Assembly (NCBI GenBank): GCA_007833815.1 | Contig: CP033464.1 | Coordinates: 1,034,501 to 1,098,500 of the forward strand | Length of the DNA stretch: 64,000 bases | Direction: 5' to 3' | From: Brevibacillus laterosporus | GTDB lineage: Bacteria > Bacillota > Bacilli > Brevibacillales > Brevibacillaceae | In this document: piece after piece, positions 59,669 to 64,000 of the stretch | How positions within the stretch are numbered: position 1 is the first letter of the stretch | How the letters are laid out: the number at the start of each line of letters is the position of its first letter | Program-made: the position numbers and the translations under genes | Notes under the pieces: generated by a model | Told to the model about the DNA's origin: nothing | Database searches by the model: none | The model's input: the letters and a program-made list of their open reading frames with translations, nothing else

Positions 59669-60058
59669 ATGAACACAATGCATGAGCAACTAGCCATGTT
59701 TCCACCTATAGACGAAAAAGCAGTTAGGAGAACAGTAGCTAAGGAGTTAAAAAACTTCAAAGCGTTACGTGTGGCTGTACAGAATAAGAAAGAGCAGGCC
59801 GAAAGCGGGATTGAGCAACTGTTTCCACGTCTGCATCAAACAGAGACGAAAAACACTTTGAAGGCGCAACAAATTGAGAGAGCCTTGAAGTATTCGCTGG
59901 ACGAAATAGAACGGAAAATCATTGAGGAAAAATACCTCAGTCCGACGCAAGTAAATGACATAAATGTATACTTAGATTTAGGTCTAACAAAGGATCAATA
60001 CTACATCAAAAAGCGAGAGGCAATCTCTCAAATTGCTACGGCACTCGGAATCATTTGA
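59669..60058 (+). CDS. arpU: ArpU-family late transcription regulator
   Basis: A 129-residue protein of the ArpU/RinA-like group. The conserved LDEIERKIIEEKYLSPTQVN followed by GLTKDQYYIKKREAISQIAT is a sigma-region-4-like helix-turn-helix. ArpU proteins activate late phage genes. The start ATG 59669 has GAGGGGG eight bases upstream. It is placed just before the packaging region, as expected. Confidence 0.85.
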   Translation: MNTMHEQLAMFPPIDEKAVRRTVAKELKNFKALRVAVQNKKEQAESGIEQLFPRLHQTETKNTLKAQQIERALKYSLDEIERKIIEEKYLSPTQVNDINVYLDLGLTKDQYYIKKREAISQIATALGII

Positions 60059-60078
60059 GTGTCGTTTTTTATTCCCTC

Positions 60079-60137
60079 GACAAAAACCCGACAAAAAGCA
60101 GGACAAAAACATGGATAAAAATGGGGATAAAATGCTA
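60079..60137. repeat. Five degenerate 12-bp repeats after arpU
   Basis: Units starting GACAAAAA or GATAAAAA occur at 60079, 60090, 60102, 60114 and 60126, spaced 11-12 bp. They begin 20 bases after the arpU stop. They may be binding sites for ArpU or another DNA-binding protein, or encode an Asp-Lys-rich repeat if the overlapping frame is translated. Confidence 0.65.
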
Positions 60138-60314
60138 TACGTTTTTATAGGGCGAAATCGGTACTCTTGTATTAAGAACACGAACATGTGTCCTTGGGAG
60201 AAGCGCCTATCCCTTATCAACGACGTACTCGAGCAATTTATGGATGTTGAGGAATGTTTGCCAAACGAGAGGGGGCATTCTGAGTCTGAACGCGCTAGTC
60301 TGCGACGGTTGTAG
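60111..60314 (+). CDS. Possible 67-aa ORF after arpU
   Basis: A 67-residue frame from ATG 60111 (MDKNGDKMLYVFIGRNRYSC) to the stop at 60314, behind AGCAGGAC. It contains PWEKRLSLINDVLEQFMDVE, which looks protein-like, but the DNA in the same stretch also folds into hairpins, for example GAATG/CATTC enclosing GTTTGCCAAAC near 60250-60280. It could be coding or part of a structured RNA. Confidence 0.35.
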   Translation: MDKNGDKMLYVFIGRNRYSCIKNTNMCPWEKRLSLINDVLEQFMDVEECLPNERGHSESERASLRRL

Positions 60315-60360
60315 CGGGGAAATGATAGACCTTTCTTCTTTCTTTTTGTTTAACCTGATA

Positions 60361-60602
60361 GCGGTTGAACAAGCTTGGCCCCTCTCGGAGTTTGTAGACC
60401 GCAATATATAAATGGGATACATCGGACAGAGGAGTATCTTGCAAGCAAGGTTAATAGCCACTTGCCCTCTGTCCCGTGACACTCATCACGAATACTCCAC
60501 TCCTGGTTGTGAGGCAGTAGAATAGAGTCTCGCAACTCACACCCTCCTCCTGGGCAACCGTGACCGTAGCGGCTAAAGGAGTGGATCGCGGCGGTTGCCC
60601 CT
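60361..60602 (+). ncRNA. Candidate structured non-coding RNA with a possible pseudoknot
   Basis: This interval has no credible ORF but many strong complementary pairs. GCGGT 60361-60365 pairs with ACCGC 60398-60402. Nine base pairs join 60424-60432 and 60466-60474. Eight join 60497-60504 and 60577-60584; inside it, 60506-60513 pairs with 60529-60536 (one wobble). Nine pairs join 60552-60560 and 60592-60600, crossing the 60497 helix, so a pseudoknot is possible. It is more GC-rich than its neighbours. No known family was recognised; it lies between arpU and a small gene near the packaging end. Confidence 0.45.
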
Positions 60603-60677
60603 GCCGAAGTAAGTGGGGTTTTATAGTAGACAAGATAGATGATCTCCCTCAAAATGGAAACAGAGAGGGGGAATAAT

Positions 60678-60980
60678 ATGCTTTCTAAATTGGAAATAGA
60701 AATCTTGGAGGCAATAAAAGAGGCTCAGTACAATGGAGCATCTTTTCCAACAGAGCACACACTAAAGAACATTGAAGAACCAAACCCATTAGAGCGGAAA
60801 TACGAAGCTGCTCATGCGTTGTCTAATTTGAAAGAAAAGCGTTTGGTTGACTTCCGTGGTGAAGTTATCACAACGGGGGGAAAGACTCACCCTGTTTATG
60901 GTAATCGAGTAGCTATGATATGGTGGGACCATGTTGAAATTAATTCTTACGGTATTGAATACCTAAATAAGCACATTTAA
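60678..60980 (+). CDS. Small phage protein, winged-helix-like (100 aa)
   Basis: A 100-residue protein with LSKLEIEILEAIKEAQYNGA and AAHALSNLKEKRLVDFRGEV, a helix-turn-helix pattern followed by a beta wing. It may regulate nearby genes. The start ATG 60678 follows GAGAGGGGG; the longer frame from 60639 has no such site. A terminator follows its stop. Confidence 0.65.
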   Translation: MLSKLEIEILEAIKEAQYNGASFPTEHTLKNIEEPNPLERKYEAAHALSNLKEKRLVDFRGEVITTGGKTHPVYGNRVAMIWWDHVEINSYGIEYLNKHI

Positions 60981-61004
60981 AAGCACCCGAAAAGGTGCTT
61001 TTTT
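60981..61004 (+). terminator. Rho-independent terminator
   Basis: AAGCACC at 60981-60987 pairs with GGTGCTT at 60994-61000 around a 6-base loop, followed by six T residues. It begins directly after the stop of the 100-residue gene. Confidence 0.9.
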
Positions 61005-61185
61005 CTTTTACATCATGGTGGGATACATACTTGGAAATCAAACTACTAATAAATAGGTTACTCGAAATAACGGATAACCTTTTTATGCTCAGCACACAGG
61101 GAACTGCCTTGGTGAGGTCATGACTAACTCACTCCCTGTATGGTGGGCTTTTTTGCTACCAAAATATGATAAAGGGCGTGAAGTA

Positions 61186-61917
61186 ATGGCAATTGCAAGT
61201 TCATTAGTCAGGGACCTTTTAGTACACACTGGTTTTTTTGAGGGACACGATGGTTTTTCTACTGTGACTGGTAATTTTGATCGGCAAGGACTTTCTTTCG
61301 GGATTCTTCAGTTTAACTTTGGCCAAGAAACTCTACAACCTGTCCTTCAAAATTATATTAAATATCATGAATCAGAGTTTACATCTATTTTTGGTAAAGA
61401 AAAGGCGGCCATACTAAAGAAAGTAGTTTTTGACTATAGAAAAGAGGATCAAGTCAGTTGGGGAACGAGTATTTCCTTGCGAGGCGGTGGAGTAGTACAA
61501 GATTGGAAAATTCCTTTTCAGGACATGGGTAGAAGTAGAAACAATCAAAAGTACCAAGAAGATGCTGGTATGCGTTATGTTGGACGTGCAGAAGATCATT
61601 GCGAAAGGTTCGGTCTCATTACAACTCAAGGTCTAGCTTTTATGTTTGATCATATGGTACAAACCTACAGGTTTTTAGATGAGCGACCTATGTTACTAAA
61701 AATAAGAGAACTAGAAGACGAATATCGCAAGACTCATAATGGGGAACGATTACCAGACCAAGATCGTTTAAGTGTCATTTTAGACTATATTTCAGAGAGC
61801 GCTAATCAAAAATTACGCCGCAGCTTAATTAAAGATGGTTATGGCAATTATGTAGGAAAGAGATATGATATTTCTGACTTTGGCTATGGTTCATTGTCCT
61901 ATTATTCATATTTCTAA
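61186..61917 (+). CDS. Lysozyme-like protein in the prophage (putative peptidoglycan hydrolase)
   Basis: A 243-residue protein without signal peptide. The N-terminal pattern LVHTGFFEGHDGFSTVTGNF followed by GLSFGILQFNFGQETLQPVL recalls muramidase/chitosanase-like folds, with the Glu in FEG as candidate catalytic acid. The rest is less familiar (ISLRGGGVVQDWKIPFQDMG). ATG 61186 is chosen because a longer ORF from 61120 starts inside a stem formed by 61097-61102 and 61133-61138. It stands alone between two terminators, as cargo genes do. Family assignment is from memory and uncertain. Confidence 0.5.
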   Translation: MAIASSLVRDLLVHTGFFEGHDGFSTVTGNFDRQGLSFGILQFNFGQETLQPVLQNYIKYHESEFTSIFGKEKAAILKKVVFDYRKEDQVSWGTSISLRGGGVVQDWKIPFQDMGRSRNNQKYQEDAGMRYVGRAEDHCERFGLITTQGLAFMFDHMVQTYRFLDERPMLLKIRELEDEYRKTHNGERLPDQDRLSVILDYISESANQKLRRSLIKDGYGNYVGKRYDISDFGYGSLSYYSYF

Positions 61918-61923
61918 TTAAAA

Positions 61924-61946
61924 AGAGGGGCCATCCATGCCCCTCT
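61924..61946. terminator. Bidirectional terminator
   Basis: AGAGGGGC at 61924-61931 pairs with GCCCCTCT at 61939-61946 around a 7-base loop, with A and T tracts on either side. It separates two convergent genes. Confidence 0.9.
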
Positions 61947-61952
61947 AAAATT

Positions 61953-62552
61953 TTATGAGTTTTCACGTATGATTTTATTTAAATCAGGAGTTTGTTGTAT
62001 CAAGGAGATTGTCTTACGTTTTTTTAGCGTAGAAGTATCTATAAGATACACAGCATATTCCTGATAGTCATTTCGAAGATCGGCAATAAAAGATAATGCT
62101 AATATCTTTTTATTTGGTGAAAATTTGTGTTCTACATAAATTTGGGATTCTGGGATAACAGGGGTTGTTGTAATTTTTTCGTGTTCCTTTTTTATTAGAG
62201 CTGCGTTACATAGTTTAGTTCCACATTGATATCTTAGGAGTAGATAGGTTGTATCCTTATCTTCTGAGAGGATGATTCCACGGGTAGCAAATAGTTCCAT
62301 TCTTTTTAGGTTATCGTCTTCTAATTCTGAGTAAATCTCATTAAACTCTGGTATAGATTTGATTGGTATTTTTATGGTCTTTGTTTTGCTGTTGTCGTCC
62401 TTAAACGTAATATTATCTAAGTCTTGTATAGATAAATATTCAGGAGGTGCACCTGTTCCAACGGTAGGCTCTTCTATAGGTGAAGAAGCTACAAAGAATT
62501 GAAGAAGACCTAAAAGAATAAGAGAAAAAAAACCAACTGATCTTACTTTCAT
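61953..62552 (-). CDS. Exported protein of unknown function, prophage cargo
   Basis: A 199-residue protein with an N-terminal signal or anchor (about 1-24, VRSVGFFSLILLGLLQFFVA) and a polar extracytoplasmic part. Two cysteines occur in YQCGTKLCNAA, likely a disulphide. FSPNKKILALSFIADLRNDY resembles a beta-propeller-like strand pattern. The start ATG 62552 lies behind GGAGGATGGG. It is transcribed against the phage operon, between terminators, in the manner of lysogenic-conversion genes. No family was recognised. Confidence 0.65.
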   Translation of the reverse strand: MKVRSVGFFSLILLGLLQFFVASSPIEEPTVGTGAPPEYLSIQDLDNITFKDDNSKTKTIKIPIKSIPEFNEIYSELEDDNLKRMELFATRGIILSEDKDTTYLLLRYQCGTKLCNAALIKKEHEKITTTPVIPESQIYVEHKFSPNKKILALSFIADLRNDYQEYAVYLIDTSTLKKRKTISLIQQTPDLNKIIRENS

Positions 62553-62647
62553 ATAGGACCCATCCTCCATATATAACCAATTTTTTCAAGTATAACATGG
62601 TAAATGGTAAATTTCTCTATGTATGTGTAATATAAATTGAAGTCAAA

Positions 62648-62672
62648 CCTATTCGTTTTCGGATAGGCTTTT
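62648..62672 (+). terminator. Small terminator-like hairpin
   Basis: CCTAT at 62648-62652 pairs with ATAGG at 62663-62667, with TTCG-type bases extending the stem, followed by C and five T residues. It precedes the ParB-methyltransferase gene by about 80 bases. Confidence 0.6.
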
Positions 62673-62754
62673 TGTCATGTGAAAAACCGTATATAAGCGG
62701 GAAAACGAGCAATTATTCATTAATCGATGCTTTTTACATCAAGGAGGACATACA

Positions 62755-64000
62755 TTGGATATTCGATTGTTACCCATCGATAAAATTAACCCAGCTCCAT
62801 ATAATCCGCGTGTCGATCTACAACCAGGGGATGCGGAATACGAGAAGTTAAAGCGCTCCATTGAGGATTTCGGCTATGTGGAGCCTTTAGTGTGGAATCA
62901 GCGAACAGGGAATCTAGTAGGAGGCCACCAACGCTATAAAATCTTAGTCAACGAGCAGGGACGAAGAGAAGTAGAGGTTTCCGTTGTTGATCTTGATGAG
63001 CAAAAAGAAAAGGCTCTCAATATAGCAATGAATAAAATTAGCGGAGATTGGGACGAAGAAAAGCTATCACTTTTGATAGAAGAATTAGCGGCTAGTGATT
63101 TCAATATGGAATTAACAGGATTTGATTCTGAGGAAATAGACGAGTTATTAAAAGACTATAGCAATGATTACACGGATTTAAGTAATGACTTGGATTCTTC
63201 AGAAGGAGAGAGAAAAACATTATTCGATAAGTTCTTAATCCCTCCCTTTTCTGTATTAGATACAAGGCAAGGATACTGGCAGGACAGGAAAAGGCAATGG
63301 TTAAGTTTAGGGATGGAAAGTAAAGAGGGAAGAGACAGCAACCTTATTTACAATTTGGGAAATCAATCGGAATATATGCGTAAAGCTATGGAACAGTGTG
63401 GTGGCGGTACAAGTATTTTCGATCCAGTGCTTTGTGAGTTAATCTATCGCTGGTTTTGCCCAAACTCAGGTCAAATTTTAGACCCATTTGCAGGCGGATC
63501 AGTCAGAGGGGTTGTAGCATCATACCTGGGTTATCAGTATACTGGCATAGACCTGCGACCGGAGCAAATAGAATCAAATATAAAGCAGGCTAACGAGATG
63601 ATTACTAGAGGCATATTGCAAGAAGTTCCAGAGTGGATTGTTGGAGATTCTAGGAACATAAATCAGCTAGTGGAACAAGCTAAAGCAGATCTGATATTCA
63701 GTTGCCCTCCATATGCTGACTTGGAAGTATATTCGGATAATCCCGCAGATATCTCGAACATGAACTATGATGATTTCCTGAGATCATACAGAGAGATCAT
63801 TTTAAACGCTGTGTCGATGTTAAAGGATAACCGATTTGCTTGTTTTGTTGTAGGAGATATCAGGGATAGAAAGGGAATCTATCGGAACTTTGTATCTCAC
63901 ACGATCCAGGCGTTTATAGATGCTGGAATGCAATACTACAACGAAGGAATATTGATAAACGTTGTTGGTACAGTGGCATTACGGGCTGGAAGGCAGTTTG
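62755..64000 (+). CDS. ParB-like nuclease domain fused to a DNA methyltransferase (runs off the window)
   Basis: At least 415 codons, open to the window end. The N-terminal about 120 residues are ParB/sulfiredoxin-like (LLPIDKINPAPYNPR, then GNLVGGHQRYKILVNE). A DNA methylase domain follows, with DPFAGGSVRGVVAS for S-adenosylmethionine binding and FSCPPYADLEVY for motif IV (PPY). Such fusions occur just before terminase genes in many Firmicute phages. The start is TTG 62755, seven bases after AAGGAGGA. The C-terminus is missing, so full length is unknown. Confidence 0.88.
   Translation, partial: MDIRLLPIDKINPAPYNPRVDLQPGDAEYEKLKRSIEDFGYVEPLVWNQRTGNLVGGHQRYKILVNEQGRREVEVSVVDLDEQKEKALNIAMNKISGDWDEEKLSLLIEELAASDFNMELTGFDSEEIDELLKDYSNDYTDLSNDLDSSEGERKTLFDKFLIPPFSVLDTRQGYWQDRKRQWLSLGMESKEGRDSNLIYNLGNQSEYMRKAMEQCGGGTSIFDPVLCELIYRWFCPNSGQILDPFAGGSVRGVVASYLGYQYTGIDLRPEQIESNIKQANEMITRGILQEVPEWIVGDSRNINQLVEQAKADLIFSCPPYADLEVYSDNPADISNMNYDDFLRSYREIILNAVSMLKDNRFACFVVGDIRDRKGIYRNFVSHTIQAFIDAGMQYYNEGILINVVGTVALRAGRQF

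Noticed and set aside
61120..61185. Longer start for the lysozyme-like gene
   Set aside because: ATG 61120 lies in the loop of a stem formed by 61097-61102 and 61133-61138, with the ribosome binding site too close; ATG 61186 fits better.
1..64000. CRISPR arrays, tRNA and rRNA genes, insertion sequences with transposase
   Set aside because: None was seen. The only regular repeats are the iterons, the post-arpU repeats and the coaX-end duplication.

Overview
The window looks like a chromosome segment of a spore-forming Bacillales bacterium, most likely Brevibacillus and close to B. laterosporus. This is inferred from the sporulation gene order, a GC content that looks near 40 percent, strong AGGAGG-type ribosome binding sites, and the gene content. 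No 16S or other marker here settles the species.

Layout. (1) 1-11.4 kb is a conserved core block: the rqcP (yabO) tail, yabP, yabQ, divIC, spoIIE, a yabS-like VWA gene, the yabT kinase, a split ThrE-type exporter pair, tilS, hprT and ftsH. It serves spore formation, division, tRNA-Ile modification and purine salvage. (2) 11.4-23.4 kb holds NAD and CoA genes (nadA, nadB, nadC, coaX). A zinc-uptake island (znuA, an ArsR sensor, znuC, znuB, zur) with three Zur-box-like palindromes and an internally duplicated secreted protein separate nadA from nadBC. (3) 23.4-26.3 kb is a minus-strand toxin/immunity locus that has undergone a tandem duplication of about 1 kb: two related immunity genes, one intact secreted toxin-like gene and one headless toxin tail. 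A 54-bp copy of the coaX 3' end and terminator marks the junction. (4) 26.3-41.6 kb carries two different Tad/Flp pilus-type clusters in tandem. The first is complete through pilin, prepilin peptidase and TadE-like pseudopilins. The second has degenerate MinD-like proteins and is cut off by the prophage.

(5) From about 41.65 kb to the window end lies a siphovirus-type prophage: integrase, an agr-like communication module, two back-to-back repressor/Cro-type switches, an early operon (Gp157, ERF recombinase, SSB, HNH, initiator, helicase loader, antirepressor), DNA methyltransferases, YopX-family genes and ArpU. A candidate structured RNA, two cargo-like genes and a ParB-methyltransferase fusion that runs off the edge follow. 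The terminase and structural genes should lie beyond 64 kb.

The most unusual feature is the prophage module at 43.2-44.9 kb. It encodes a seven-helix membrane protein resembling an AgrC sensor half with no kinase, an AgrB peptidase, a 39-residue AgrD-like peptide that keeps the VPKEL processing tail but has no cysteine, and a stand-alone LytTR DNA-binding protein with no receiver domain. It sits between the integrase and the CI/Cro switch, where phage communication systems are expected. This would be a compact quorum-sensing circuit without a phosphorelay; the function is inferred. Gene starts were adjusted by eye to ribosome binding sites. No database searches were possible.
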